A DNA stretch of 64,000 nt from Faecalicatena orotica (GCF_003149245.1 NZ_QGDL01000004.1:62001-126000), one strand, 5' to 3'. Positions 8,512 to 21,167 are shown, counted from the stretch's first letter. A program made the numbers and translations. Notes: generated by a model not told the origin, from the letters alone.

Positions 8512-10113
8512 TTATCGGTCCTGTATTACCGGCACAGTATCACCAGTAAAGTATTCTCTTAAAAGCCATGCAGGAGTGCAGCTCCACGCATGACAGAAGC
8601 TGTTTACCTGTGACGATCCATATGGGGATGCATGGGGATCTTCAGGGTCAAAAGCCTCCCAGAAGGTATCGGCTCCCAGATTGATCATTCCTCCCCAGTA
8701 AGTCCGCATCAGTTCCAGCGCCTTCTCCTTTTCACCCACATGAAGCAGTGCCTCGATGACATGGTGATAGGCATAAGGTGTAGCAACTCCCATCTCCGGA
8801 TTTTCTTCCAGAAGATGCAGCATTAATGCACGGCTCTTCTCTTTTTCAAATACGTCTGCAAGAACCATCCATGCCTGACTGGACCACGATATCTGATGAT
8901 CCGCGCCACTTACAAAGAAGCCTTTTTCCTCATCCCAGAAGTGGCTTACTGCTTTTTCCAGAGCATCGGCAAGCATGACCCGGAGTTCCTCTTTGGCCGC
9001 CTCATCTCCTGCAAGGCTTGCCAGAACTTCTCCCTGGCGCAGACAGTATATCCATACTGCATGAGCAGCCGCCTGACGGTCAAGTCCGTCTTTCCAGTCA
9101 ATAAATGCCATCATTGGGTTTTCTGTTTTCGGGACACCATCCTCCATATCATTCAGAGCCAGTACGATCTGGCGGTAGGCCGTGCCCCACAGTTCTTTTA
9201 CAATTTCCAGATCTTTTGTCTCCTGATAATAGTCGTAAAGAATGGACACGAAAAACAAAGAATAATCGAATAAAAATGTGTCATCTACCTGCATAACAGG
9301 CTCAGTAAAAAGACACGCTCCGACTTTCCCGTCTTCACGGATCAGCCCGGCAAAAAGGTACATACACCGTTTCACCAGATTCAGATTCCGGAAGGTTGCA
9401 TAATTGGCTTTTGCCTGTAGACGCAGGTCACCGATCCACAGACGGCGGTCACGCTTAGGACCGTCCTCAAACACATGCTGCATACAATCCTGAAGTGTTT
9501 TTAAGCTTGCCTTGTCGATTGCTTTGAGGTCCTCCGGCAGAGAGGAAAGTGGCTCTGCCTCCTCCAGAGACACTGCTGAAACTGCAGTCAGTTCCACATT
9601 TTCCACCACCACCTGAAACTTTGCCGAGGTATCGACAGCAAAGATTTCCAGATAGCGGAATGCGTACCGCCTCGGAAGTTTCAGTTCACATGGGAGCACA
9701 TCGATATGTATCAGTTCCTCCTGAATCCACCCTTTGCTGATCCAGCCATGATAAGTGGAGGAATCGTCCAGAATTTCTCCCGGGATTTCTGCAAATTTCA
9801 GGCGAAGATAAGCGGGCGCATCCTGCGGGCTTCCCGCCGAATTCAGCTTCAGGGTCACGTAACCGACATGATGGTCTCCGAAATCAAGACAGATACTGTC
9901 ATCCTTCTTAAGGAGTTTTCCCGGCATAAGGGTGATATCCTCACGTGAGGAAATCTCTGCAATGCCATCCGCCGTTTTCGTTACTGACACAAGTGAAACA
10001 GGTTTTACCTTTGTTTCAATGAGCTGAAAATCCAACTCCTGTGCCTTCTTTATAAAGGTATCCACAGTCTTTCTCTTCATATCAGGCAGGATACTTACTA
10101 ACGCTTCTCCCAT
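8512..10113 (-). CDS. GH78-like alpha-L-rhamnosidase-family protein
   Basis: This 533-aa predicted cytoplasmic protein has no signal peptide. The N-terminal ~180 residues are beta-rich. The (alpha/alpha)6 barrel then opens with DGPKRDRRLWIGD (about 217-229), the family 78 signature that carries catalytic acidic residues. Later aromatic segments (WSSQAW, WSCTPAW) line such active sites. It is shorter than typical secreted GH78 enzymes, lacking extra binding modules. It is the last gene of the locus, 3 nt after the GH1 gene. It probably removes rhamnose or a related sugar from imported plant glycosides; exact specificity is uncertain because GH78-like paralogues can act on other sugars. Confidence 0.8.
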   Translation of the reverse strand: MGEALVSILPDMKRKTVDTFIKKAQELDFQLIETKVKPVSLVSVTKTADGIAEISSREDITLMPGKLLKKDDSICLDFGDHHVGYVTLKLNSAGSPQDAPAYLRLKFAEIPGEILDDSSTYHGWISKGWIQEELIHIDVLPCELKLPRRYAFRYLEIFAVDTSAKFQVVVENVELTAVSAVSLEEAEPLSSLPEDLKAIDKASLKTLQDCMQHVFEDGPKRDRRLWIGDLRLQAKANYATFRNLNLVKRCMYLFAGLIREDGKVGACLFTEPVMQVDDTFLFDYSLFFVSILYDYYQETKDLEIVKELWGTAYRQIVLALNDMEDGVPKTENPMMAFIDWKDGLDRQAAAHAVWIYCLRQGEVLASLAGDEAAKEELRVMLADALEKAVSHFWDEEKGFFVSGADHQISWSSQAWMVLADVFEKEKSRALMLHLLEENPEMGVATPYAYHHVIEALLHVGEKEKALELMRTYWGGMINLGADTFWEAFDPEDPHASPYGSSQVNSFCHAWSCTPAWLLREYFTGDTVPVIQDR

Positions 10114-10116
10114 CTC

Positions 10117-12478
<2,362 letters not shown>

Positions 12479-12495
12479 GTTCTTAACCTTCCATG

Positions 12496-13422
12496 TTACT
12501 TTTCATTTCCAAAGTTGATATAAAGCTTTGCAAAGAAATCTTCCAGTGTCAGCCGGGCATCCAGATATTTGTACACCCGGATTTCCCGGTTATTCTGCCC
12601 GTAAATATAAGTCATATCTTCTGCGATTCGCGGTGCGGGAACTAAATCATAGCTTACCTTCTCCAACTCTTCCATGAGGACCGCGATTGTTCCCTGATCC
12701 CCCAGTCCCCAGATTTCCCCGTGGGGCCATTCCATCTCATAAGCTGCCGCCTTTTGGTTAAATTCCACCATCTGTTCAAACAGATATTTCCCGATTTTCC
12801 CGCAGGGACGGACTTTCATCTGCAGCTCAGCCAGAGAAACTGCCATGACTTTATACAGGCTTTTCGGTACCTGCCACAGCGGTACATGTGAAGAAAAAAT
12901 CACGTTTGCGGCATGTATATCCATGAGCAGGTTAAACTCGAACCCGCCCTCCGGATAATCTCCTCCGCCAATCCAGATGACAGTCATGCGGTCCGCAATC
13001 TCTGGTGCAAGAAGCAGTGCCGAAGCCACGTCCGTGACCGCACCCTGGCAGGCGACGTACAGCGGACGCGCATCCTCTTTCATCGCCTCCTGTATAATGA
13101 AGCGTGCTGCAGGACTGTCGATCGGTGTATGCTCGTCTTCCAATCCTTTGGGAGCACCCAGAACGACAGGACACTGATCCTTCACACCCATTAATTCCAT
13201 AACTTTCAATATTTCATCATAGCTTGCCTGCGCAGTGCCTAGTTCCCCATATTCCTGAGGATTCTTACAGAAGTGTCCGGCAGCTATGCCTCTGATATCA
13301 AATCTCGGGGTCATCAGATGATGTGCCACCGCAAACTGGTCATCTGCCTCATTTTTACAATCTGTATGCACAATGACCCTTACTTTTTTATTTTCCGGAA
13401 CTGTATATGCGTAATCCCACAT
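12496..13422 (-). CDS. Nucleoside-hydrolase-like protein
   Basis: This 308-aa protein has the inosine/uridine nucleoside hydrolase fold. The calcium-binding N-terminus is HTDCKNEADDQFA (D21, D27-D28) rather than the canonical DTDPGxDD, closer to the DUF1593-type relatives found in polysaccharide loci. A further motif, GGGDYPEGGFEFN, resembles the ligand loop near E/N residues in the family. I use ATG 13422, preceded by AAAGGAG at 6 nt; an upstream in-frame ATG at 13509 would overlap the symporter gene. The operon context makes an N-riboside substrate unlikely; it may cleave an unusual glycoside. Function not firmly assignable. Confidence 0.75.
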   Translation of the reverse strand: MWDYAYTVPENKKVRVIVHTDCKNEADDQFAVAHHLMTPRFDIRGIAAGHFCKNPQEYGELGTAQASYDEILKVMELMGVKDQCPVVLGAPKGLEDEHTPIDSPAARFIIQEAMKEDARPLYVACQGAVTDVASALLLAPEIADRMTVIWIGGGDYPEGGFEFNLLMDIHAANVIFSSHVPLWQVPKSLYKVMAVSLAELQMKVRPCGKIGKYLFEQMVEFNQKAAAYEMEWPHGEIWGLGDQGTIAVLMEELEKVSYDLVPAPRIAEDMTYIYGQNNREIRVYKYLDARLTLEDFFAKLYINFGNEK

Positions 13423-13444
13423 GACTTCTCCTTTCATAACCATT

Positions 13445-14875
13445 TTAATCAGCCATCTGCCGTTTATCCAGTTCCGCACGGATTTCCGGATACTTCTTAT
13501 CGAGATCATAAGGAATCAGAACGATGATGGCAATAATTGTTGACACCAGTGACAGTCCTCCGAACGCAAAGTTGATCGCTGTCTGGGTCTTTGGAAACAT
13601 CTGTGCAAGGTTCTGTCCTGCCGAGAGTGCCTTATCCATAGCGCCTGCATCATATGCGCCCCAGACGAGAAGAGCGGATACAATGGCTGAAGCCGACGCA
13701 CTTGCAAGTTTATTCAGGAAACCGGAGATAGCAGTCTGTGTACCCGCAAGACTCTTTCCGCATTTCCATTCTGTGTAATCGAAGATGTCCGGCATCATGG
13801 AGTAGAACATACTGGAACGGAATCCAAATCCAAGTCCGATGACAGCCAGTGCGATTGTCGCTACGGTTCCGTTTGAGGTAAAGAATAATACACCGTAACC
13901 GATTGCATCCACGACAGCGCCGAACTGCATCAGTTTTACCTTGTGAATCCCTTTTCCATTCAAAAATGCAGCAAGCAGCATCGTCGGAATTGCCAGTATC
14001 GTCAAGAGGGATAAGGCTGTCGGCATCGCACTCACATCGCCGACAATATAACTATAGTAATACTGCATCGCACCATACATTCCCAGATAACCTACGAACA
14101 GGAAATATACGAGGAACAGAAGCATGATGTAATATTTGTTTTTAAATACGTTGCCCATATCCTGCAAAAAAGACGTCTTCTGTGCAGACTGTGTAGGCGG
14201 GTTGATTTCCACAGTACTGAAAACGCAGATGCACATGATTGCTACGACAATGATTCCCAGTACAATATTGGTGTTTCTGTATCCTGCTGCAAGGGCAGCG
14301 CCTGTTGCATCAGAAGACCCTGCAAAGAAGTAAACCATTGGAATGACAAACAGGGAAGAAGTCAGTGATCCCAGGTTTGCGAAAACCATACGTGTTGTTG
14401 CAATATTCGTTCTCTCTGACGGTACCGGTGATAATGCTGTTACAATCGGCGCCATCGGGATATTTACCAGCGTGTAGCCAAATGAAAAAATGATATATGT
14501 AATGTAAGCCCATGCCAGTTTGGAGCCTGCACCCCAGCCGGTAGGAACAGAAAACAGAAGAACCATTCCAATTGCAAGTACAGGAGCGCCTGCCAGCATC
14601 CACGGGCGGTAACGTCCCATTTTAGTATCTGTATGATCTACAAATGATCCAACCATGTAGTCTGTCAGGGCATCAATAAATTTTGTAATAACAAACATAA
14701 ATCCTGCGGCACCGGCAGAGATGCCTGCACAGTTCGTATAGTAAAACAACAGGTATGTATTTGCCAGCAGATACGCCAGATTACAGGCATAGTCACTGAT
14801 TCCGAATCCGATACGCTGTCTCCATTTAAAGCTAGTTGTTTTATAATATGACGGTTCGTGTTTTAATTGCTGCAT
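13445..14875 (-). CDS. GPH-family sugar:cation symporter
   Basis: A 476-aa polytopic membrane protein with about 12 helices, of the glycoside-pentoside-hexuronide family (MelB/XynB-like). Diagnostic are KFIDALTDYMVG in helix 2 and DHTDTKMGRYRPW in the following cytoplasmic loop. It should import a glycoside or oligosaccharide with H+ or Na+. It is the only transporter in the operon, so it delivers the substrate for the cytoplasmic GH51, GH1 and GH78 enzymes. Substrate not determinable from sequence. A good AGGAGG precedes the start. Confidence 0.93.
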   Translation of the reverse strand: MQQLKHEPSYYKTTSFKWRQRIGFGISDYACNLAYLLANTYLLFYYTNCAGISAGAAGFMFVITKFIDALTDYMVGSFVDHTDTKMGRYRPWMLAGAPVLAIGMVLLFSVPTGWGAGSKLAWAYITYIIFSFGYTLVNIPMAPIVTALSPVPSERTNIATTRMVFANLGSLTSSLFVIPMVYFFAGSSDATGAALAAGYRNTNIVLGIIVVAIMCICVFSTVEINPPTQSAQKTSFLQDMGNVFKNKYYIMLLFLVYFLFVGYLGMYGAMQYYYSYIVGDVSAMPTALSLLTILAIPTMLLAAFLNGKGIHKVKLMQFGAVVDAIGYGVLFFTSNGTVATIALAVIGLGFGFRSSMFYSMMPDIFDYTEWKCGKSLAGTQTAISGFLNKLASASASAIVSALLVWGAYDAGAMDKALSAGQNLAQMFPKTQTAINFAFGGLSLVSTIIAIIVLIPYDLDKKYPEIRAELDKRQMAD

Positions 14876-14888
14876 TTTTCTTCCTCCT

Positions 14889-15497
14889 CTATTCTCCTGC
14901 TGCGGCAGTAACCGGCTTCATCGTGCCTGCTGCCTCCTTTAAGTTATAAAGCTCCTTCAGAAGCCGTGTTTCTTCCTTCTCTGTCAGGTTATGTTCTATG
15001 CGGAACACAACCGTCTTCTTCTTTCCCTGTTCCATCAAAAGCTGCTTCATGGCCCCCGGTGTGCCAAAGACGCTTTGATCTGCATCGATGATGTTGTTAC
15101 CGGCCGTCCAGACATCCGCTTTCACACGGATACCGTACGACCTGTTGACTGTCTCCCTGACGCTGTCCATATAGTAATAACGATAGGCATTGACCTGCCG
15201 TTTCCTGCGGTGACGCCTGCCAAAACCGAGCCCAAACGTTCCAATCACTGCATAAAGGGAATCGCCGTCCTCAACCAGAAACTGTCCGGTGAAGATCAGC
15301 GTGTGGTCGATACGAATCTGAAAAATCAGTGATCCGGCTGCGACCACAAAGCAGATCAGGCACATGGCAAATGCACTCATCTGTGGCATCAATATTGCGG
15401 CGCAAAGTACAATCGCCATATCTAATACAAGATTTACGCCTGCCAGCAGCATACGGTACGCTGCAAATTCCTTCTTTTTATCCTGAAACTGAGCCAT
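14889..15497 (-). CDS. Small membrane protein of unknown function
   Basis: A 202-aa protein I do not recognise. Two hydrophobic helices (about 18-37 and 41-60) are followed by a soluble, basic region with GFGRRHRRKRQ and a C-terminal alpha-rich part. It lies between the GH51 and symporter genes with gaps of 47 and 13 nt, so it is in the same transcript. The start ATG has AGGAGG 5-6 nt upstream. A role in transporter function or regulation is possible but unsupported. Confidence 0.7.
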   Translation of the reverse strand: MAQFQDKKKEFAAYRMLLAGVNLVLDMAIVLCAAILMPQMSAFAMCLICFVVAAGSLIFQIRIDHTLIFTGQFLVEDGDSLYAVIGTFGLGFGRRHRRKRQVNAYRYYYMDSVRETVNRSYGIRVKADVWTAGNNIIDADQSVFGTPGAMKQLLMEQGKKKTVVFRIEHNLTEKEETRLLKELYNLKEAAGTMKPVTAAAGE

Positions 15498-15544
15498 TAT
15501 TTCCTCCTGTTCCCCTTTTAGGAACCATAATCGTCCTGTTACTC

Positions 15545-17074
15545 TTATTTTCTTACAAAATGCATAACCTGTATGGAAGCCTTTGGCAGACGCACTGCAA
15601 AATCATTCTCCCTGCGGGACGGCGCCCGTCCTGTCTTTTCGCGGATTTTGTCCGGTTCCTCTTTTGTATTGCAGTCGTGGGGATCTTCACTTTCAAGGAT
15701 CTGCCCGGACACATACTGTACATCATCTGAAAATGCAATCACGATTTCCTGATCTTTTTCCATATCAGCATTGATCAGGTTCACAAAAATTCCTTCCTCT
15801 TTCTCAGAAGCAAAAATAAATGTTTTATCAGATGTCTCTCCGACTGTTTCCAAACCTAAGCCTTCCCGGTGCACTTTGTACATATTGAATACATCGTAAT
15901 TCGGTGTCAGTATACATGTTTCGCCTTCCGTAAGGAATAAGGAATTCAGCACATTGACAGTCTGTGCTACGCACGCCATTTTCACGCTCTCACAATTTTT
16001 ATGAAGGATATCCAGAGTAAGCGCCGTTGTAATAGCATCGCGCATTGTACACTGCTGGTACAGAGCCGGTCTGTTTGAAAAAGCGGCTCCATGCCAGTTG
16101 CCCCATTCTCCTATGATCAAATCACAGTCCGGCTTTGGAGTCTTAAAAAATCCTTCTTCCTCCGGAAGCGCCTCGATTCCCTCACGGATTAGCGCCGCCT
16201 GTTCCTGTATCACTTCATCAAGCTCCAGACATCCCTTAATCACCAGGTCCCAGTCACGTTCATCAAATTCGGTTTCCTTTTGTTCGAGATTTTCCAGATT
16301 CCAGTTATAAAAATGTAAGTCGTATCCGTCCAAAGGCGGCCTTCTGAATTTTCCAAGCTCCTGGAAAAACTGCTTCGTCCATTCCACTCGTTCCTTCGGC
16401 TTGTTCCCGTCCGGTCCTGATGCGATTCTCTTCATTTCTGTCTTAGGTTTCCCGCCGTTCTCCAGAGAAATAAAGTTGGGAAACGCAGAAGCATATTTCC
16501 GGTATTCATTCGCATAGCTTTCCGGTGTCATACATCCGCCGCCTGCCCAGACCTCGTTGCCTATTCCCCATAGTTCCACGCCAAAGGGTTTCTCTGCCCC
16601 GTTCTGCTTACGCTCTTTTGCAAGTGAAGTTTCATCCTCTCTGTTGCAGTACTCCATCCATTCCCGCATTTCTTCTGTACCAGAAGTCATCATGTTAATG
16701 TTCAGCCAGGGTCTGGCCCCCGTAAGCTCGCACAGCCTAATAAATTCATGCGTTCCAAACTGGTTGGAATCCAGTTCATAGGTCCCGAAATTCTCATTAT
16801 AAGTTACTGGACGCTCATTTCCCGGACCGATTCCATTTCGCCAGTGGTAGGTGTCTGCATAACATCCGCCCGGCCATCGTATAACCGGAGGCTGCAGCCT
16901 TTTCAGGGCATCCACCACATCTTTTCTCAGACCGTTGTAATTAGGGATCTTTGACTCTTCACCCACCCATATTCCGTCATAAATACAACTGCCAAGGAAT
17001 TCGATAAAATGTCCGTGAAGCTCTTTGCTGATTTTACCTTTCTTACTGTCAATCTTGATTTCAACTGTGTTCAT
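15545..17074 (-). CDS. abfA: GH51 alpha-L-arabinofuranosidase
   Basis: A 509-aa intracellular GH51 enzyme removing terminal arabinofuranose from arabinan, arabinoxylan or arabinosides. It has the N-terminal signature LHGHFIEFLG (19-28), RWPGGCYADTYHW, acid/base E174 in GIGNEVWAGGG and nucleophile E323 in LIIGEWGNWHG, followed by a C-terminal beta domain. Length is typical and there is no signal peptide. It is the first enzyme gene after the AraC regulator, preceded by AGAGGAGG and a clear promoter. The gene name follows the usual usage for this family. Confidence 0.95.
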   Translation of the reverse strand: MNTVEIKIDSKKGKISKELHGHFIEFLGSCIYDGIWVGEESKIPNYNGLRKDVVDALKRLQPPVIRWPGGCYADTYHWRNGIGPGNERPVTYNENFGTYELDSNQFGTHEFIRLCELTGARPWLNINMMTSGTEEMREWMEYCNREDETSLAKERKQNGAEKPFGVELWGIGNEVWAGGGCMTPESYANEYRKYASAFPNFISLENGGKPKTEMKRIASGPDGNKPKERVEWTKQFFQELGKFRRPPLDGYDLHFYNWNLENLEQKETEFDERDWDLVIKGCLELDEVIQEQAALIREGIEALPEEEGFFKTPKPDCDLIIGEWGNWHGAAFSNRPALYQQCTMRDAITTALTLDILHKNCESVKMACVAQTVNVLNSLFLTEGETCILTPNYDVFNMYKVHREGLGLETVGETSDKTFIFASEKEEGIFVNLINADMEKDQEIVIAFSDDVQYVSGQILESEDPHDCNTKEEPDKIREKTGRAPSRRENDFAVRLPKASIQVMHFVRK

Positions 17075-17123
17075 GTTTTCCTCCTCTATCTGTTATTGAC
17101 ATTGTACTTAAGAAAGCAGGAAC

Positions 17124-17153
17124 TTTATATTAAAATAACAGCATTATTGTCAA
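17124..17153 (-). promoter_or_regulatory. Promoter of the GH51-GH78 operon
   Basis: On the minus strand, TTGACA (17153-17148) and TATAAA (17129-17124) are 18 bp apart. The spacer holds an AATAA TGCTG TTATT dyad that could be a regulator site; the adjacent AraC protein is the obvious candidate. Confidence 0.6.
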
Positions 17154-17169
17154 AATCCGAACATCTTAC

Positions 17170-18387
17170 TTACATATTTGCTCCATTTCCTGTATCCTCT
17201 GAACGGAATTCTTTCTGCTTATACTTTTCTCTGTACTGTCTGGGTGTCATCTTCATATATTTTTTGAATACGCTCCCGAAATGGCTCTGGGAATAAAAGC
17301 ACACATAATCGCTGATTTCTGACAGACTTGCTTCTGAATACTTCAACAGGTTGGCTGCGCGCTCTACACGGACTTTCTGAATATAATCCTGCACACTCAT
17401 TCCGGTGTCACTGCGGAAAACCCTCGTAAGGTGCCCCGGGCTGATACCGATTGCCCTTGCCGCATCTTCCAGATAAATTTTATGGTGGTAATTCTGGTGA
17501 ATGTAATCCCTGCATTGTTCTGTATAATTGGAAGAGGCCTTTTTCTCCTTCGTTTCTGCCACAAGTTTCGTGAAGTCGAGCACACTTCTGCGCATATACT
17601 CCACCATCTGGTCCATCCTTGTGCATCGGTCGATACGGTTAATATATAAATCGCTTAACCGGTATGACTCTGCCGGGGATACGCCTCCTGCAATCGCTTC
17701 CCTTGTCACGGCTGTCACGGAAACAATCGCCAAATTCCGCTGGTGGTTCAGTCTTTTCACAGACAGCATCCCTGCGCCCTCGACAAGGGCATCCATGCGC
17801 TCCAGAACATGTTTCGTGTCTCCTTCACGCACGCAGTCCATCACATATCGCTCCTCCCGGTATGTATGGTGGTATATTTCATCATCTATTTTTCGCAGCT
17901 CCATCATGGCATCTTCTTTTTCATTCAGCTCTTTTTTATCTTCGGCCAGATTATTTCCGACCATTAAAGTGTCCACGCCCAGACTTACATTTTCCAGAAG
18001 CTCATAGAGAAAACTGACAAAGTTCAGTATCTTGAGAAGTGATATTGTAACCGGCGGCTTCTCATACTCATGGCTGATATGATAGGCTTTGTAGTAGCTG
18101 TGAATTTCCTCATAGCTTAACTCCTCCGTACAGACCGGTCCTGTGAGATAATAACCTCCCCCAGATTTCACTGCAGCAAAATAGACCTTTGTATCATCCT
18201 TATAGATCACAGGGATATCCTGTTTCCGGCTTTTCTCTATTAAATACCGGGCCAGTTCTCCAGAGTGGAGGAAGGGACTTTCCTGGTCCAGAAACGTTCC
18301 GAAGCTTTTTACATCCATCTCTTCATCGGAGGTATAGAATAACGGTAATCCCCACAAAAGTTCTAATTTTCTCATTAAATCTGACAT
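17170..18387 (-). CDS. AraC-family transcriptional regulator
   Basis: A 405-aa regulator with a long N-terminal sensor region (about 1-290) without a recognisable cupin, and a C-terminal pair of helix-turn-helix motifs (IYLEDAARAIGISPGHLTRVF and ASLSEISDYVCFYSQSHFGSV). ATG 18387 is chosen because AGAGGAG lies 6 nt upstream; a TTG seven codons earlier has no ribosome binding site. It is just upstream of and co-oriented with the arabinofuranosidase operon and probably activates it in response to an imported sugar. Confidence 0.9.
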   Translation of the reverse strand: MSDLMRKLELLWGLPLFYTSDEEMDVKSFGTFLDQESPFLHSGELARYLIEKSRKQDIPVIYKDDTKVYFAAVKSGGGYYLTGPVCTEELSYEEIHSYYKAYHISHEYEKPPVTISLLKILNFVSFLYELLENVSLGVDTLMVGNNLAEDKKELNEKEDAMMELRKIDDEIYHHTYREERYVMDCVREGDTKHVLERMDALVEGAGMLSVKRLNHQRNLAIVSVTAVTREAIAGGVSPAESYRLSDLYINRIDRCTRMDQMVEYMRRSVLDFTKLVAETKEKKASSNYTEQCRDYIHQNYHHKIYLEDAARAIGISPGHLTRVFRSDTGMSVQDYIQKVRVERAANLLKYSEASLSEISDYVCFYSQSHFGSVFKKYMKMTPRQYREKYKQKEFRSEDTGNGANM

Positions 18388-18450
18388 CTCTATCTCCTCT
18401 TTTATCAATCTTTTACATATATTCTAATGCATAACACACAGAATACCAAC

Positions 18451-18493
18451 AAAAAAGAGATATGTGCCGCCTGGGCATCACATATCTCTTTTT
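18451..18493. terminator. Bidirectional terminator
   Basis: AAAAAGAGATATGTG pairs with CACATATCTCTTTTT around a CCGCCTGGGCAT loop. It lies downstream of the NlpC/P60 gene on the minus strand and upstream of the AraC gene, separating the two units. Confidence 0.85.
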
Positions 18494-18548
18494 CCTATTG
18501 TATATTGTTCTATCACTCCCCGCCTCCGGCGGAAATGAACAGCCTCTT

Positions 18549-20666
18549 TTATTTTACAAGGTGGACCTGTGCCTGATTCACTCCCATCGAGAGTGCCCTC
18601 TCATGGTCATTTACATAAATATCAATATGTTTCCCTTTTATAGCTCCGCCGCAGTCTTCTGCTGTAAATACATGTCCCCCTATGATGACCTTCGTTCCAT
18701 AAGGTATCACATCCGGATCAACCGCGATCGTCCGGCCTTCCACAACCGGTGTCCCTGTCGCAGTTATCCCGGTCTCCACGTCGCAGCAGATCTCACAGGA
18801 ACAATAATAAGTCAGTTCAAAATCACCGAGGTCCTCACCGTACATATCATCCGTGGCATTTACCTCCCCGATGCTGCCTGCATATGCGTAACTGCTGTCA
18901 TCCAGTACACGTGTCGCCCAGACTGCCTCGTTTTTATCCACACTGCCTTGTACGATCCCATAATCAGTTCCCATCGCTTCGACTGTCCTGCTGTCTCCGG
19001 CATAAATTACTACGTGGTGGATATGTCCGTCCTTTGCATAGAAAATCAAATCACCGGGCTTTGCATCCCCGACCGGAATCTTCGTTCCGTACTGTGCCTG
19101 GTCCTCAGCCACTCTCGGAAGGTCATAACCATACTGCTTATAGATGCTCTGTACAAACCCGGAACAGTCCGCCCCTTCTGTCAGGCTGGTCCCGCCCCAG
19201 ATATAGGGATTGCCAATAAACTGTGAGGCATACTCTACCAGAGACTCTCTCACTTCCGCTCCCGGTACGCCCGACTTCACGGAAGTCAGCGTATAATAAC
19301 ATGCCTGATTGTTCTCCGGTTCAATAATCTCACTCGCAGTCGGGAAACTATCCTCCCCGCTTTTTTCGATCTGCCTGTCCACATCTTTTCCGGTCTTCAG
19401 ATATCTCTTGTTTACGAATCCCCTGACATCGCCTGATTCTACATATACCCACTCCTCATTCTCATCGGCGAGGATATAGCACAGACTGTCCGCTTTTAGT
19501 GTTCCGACAATACGGGAATTCATTCCTTTGCCTTCTCTCACATTCAAAAGGCCGATTGTGGTCAGCGCATATTTCTTGTCCACCACTGTCCTGTTCACAG
19601 TCGCATGTGTATGTAAAAATGCCTCATTCTCACCCTGAGGAACAAGTTCCTTTGCAAGAGTGACGACAGTCTCAATTCCGGTATACTCTTTTTTCTCTTT
19701 CTCAGCCTTTTCCTTTGCCTGATTCTGGAATTCCTTCAAAAGCTTCTGTGCATCATCACCACGCAGAACCTCATCCGCTTTCACAAATCCCCTGACAGTA
19801 CCTGACTCCACATACAGCCAGCCGCCTTTTTCCTCCTGAAGGACATATAAAAGCCCGTCCTTGTTAAGAGAACCTACAGCACGTGCATCTGCTGTCATCT
19901 CTTCCCTGACATTCACGGATGTACGGGCAAATGCATATCGTCTTGCCACTGTCCAGAACCGGAAATCCTTCTTTACATTTGGAATCCGTATGATCTGCTG
20001 TCCGGCTACCAGTGCTGCATTTGTAGACGGCTTATTCGCATCTTCCGCCTCCTGCTTCTTACTGTCATCTTCTTTTTTGTCCTCTGTTCCTTCAGCATCT
20101 GACGGTTTCTCTGACTGAGCCGGATCTTCCGGTGAAATAGAATCATCCGGTGTGCTTCCGCCTTCGTTTACAGAACCATCCTGATTCTGATTTTCATCGC
20201 CTGAGCTGCTGCCGTTCTGGCCGTCACCTTTCCCTTCTTCGACAGAACCGGAACCGTCGCCCTTACCGCCTTCGTCTTTATCTCCCGGAGTACTGCCCTC
20301 CGGCTTCTCTGGCTCTCCTTCGCTGCCCGTGCTGCCCTGTTCCTTTTCATCTTCACGTTCGCCGGTTACCGGATCGACTTTTATCTTTGTCTCTTTATCG
20401 AGCAGATATCCGGTCTCCTCATCCAGGTAAACGGAACCATCCTCCAGCATGGCAAGGACCTCTTCTGAAATATCGACCATCGTCTCTGTACCGTCAATTG
20501 TCAAAGCCTGCTTTGGAAGTTCTGCCTTACCACTTTCCTCTGCCTACGCCTGACCCGCTGTCTGTCCGCCTGATATATCCGCTGCCAGTACAGGTGCTGC
20601 CTGTACCGTAATCATGCCAGCTGATAATACTACTGCCAGAACTCTCTTGTATTCTTTTGCCTTCAT
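18549..20666 (-). pseudogene. NlpC/P60 + 3D cell-wall hydrolase with in-frame amber codon
   Basis: Read from ATG 20666 (GGGAGG about 11 nt upstream), the frame encodes a signal peptide (MKAKEYKRVLAVVLSAGMI..., cleavage near A28-A29). It then hits TAG at codon 41 (20546-20544) and continues open to 18549. After the stop come a leader, a long Gly/Ser/Glu/Asp-rich linker, two SH3b repeats (YAFARTSVNVREEM; YALTTIGLLNVREGKG), an NlpC/P60 peptidase with ADCSGFVQ (Cys) and HIHHVVIYAG (His), and a C-terminal 3D domain (GKHIDIYVNDH). Intact, it would be a secreted gamma-D-glutamyl endopeptidase. An internal TTG at 20504 could restart translation but would give a protein without a signal peptide. A CAG to TAG change, read-through or a sequencing error are all possible. 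Confidence 0.85.
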
Positions 20667-20756
20667 CCTAATTAATTCCTCCCGCCGTTCTAAACCGGAA
20701 TCTTTCCTGCGTAATCTTCCGTATGATCTCTATCTTTTTATTGTACTCCCGGCGGT

Positions 20757-21167
20757 TTATAATTGCAATCTTATTTCTCGATCTGATTCCGGTTTTATAG
20801 TCTTCACCCGCAGGAAAAAATACAGTACATGGCATACCCAGACAACCGCGAGACAGATTCTCCCAACCGGGACATTGCTCATCAGAATAAATCCGACCGC
20901 CATGACAGCCGTTACCATCCCTATGATAGAAAACTTTGTTTTCATTGTCATTGCTTTCTGCTTTACAAAACTCTCCAGATGTTTCTGATATAATTTTGTC
21001 TGCAGAAACCAACTGTGCAGACGTTTTGAACTTTTTGCAAAACAGAACACTGTCGCCATATAAAAAGGCACTGTAGGCAGAATCGGCAGAACTATGCCAA
21101 CCGTCCCCATAGCGAGTGTCAGAAATCCTAAAATGATCCAGAATATTTTTAGTGGGTTCTTCTTCAT
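20757..21167 (-). CDS. DUF454 (YbaN-like) membrane protein
   Basis: A 136-aa inner-membrane protein of the DUF454 family, function unknown. Hydrophobic segments near 8-40 ([19 protein letters not shown]) and 80-120 surround the conserved [21 protein letters not shown] 21167 follows AAGGAGG at 8 nt; the longer in-frame reading from 21248 has no ribosome binding site. A CCAATC...GATTGG dyad lies upstream. Confidence 0.85.
   Translation of the reverse strand: MKKNPLKIFWIILGFLTLAMGTVGIVLPILPTVPFYMATVFCFAKSSKRLHSWFLQTKLYQKHLESFVKQKAMTMKTKFSIIGMVTAVMAVGFILMSNVPVGRICLAVVWVCHVLYFFLRVKTIKPESDREIRLQL

Noticed and set aside
18549-20666. Alternative genetic code or systematic stop-codon recoding
   Set aside because: TAG, TAA and TGA all end intact genes throughout the window; the amber codon is an isolated case.
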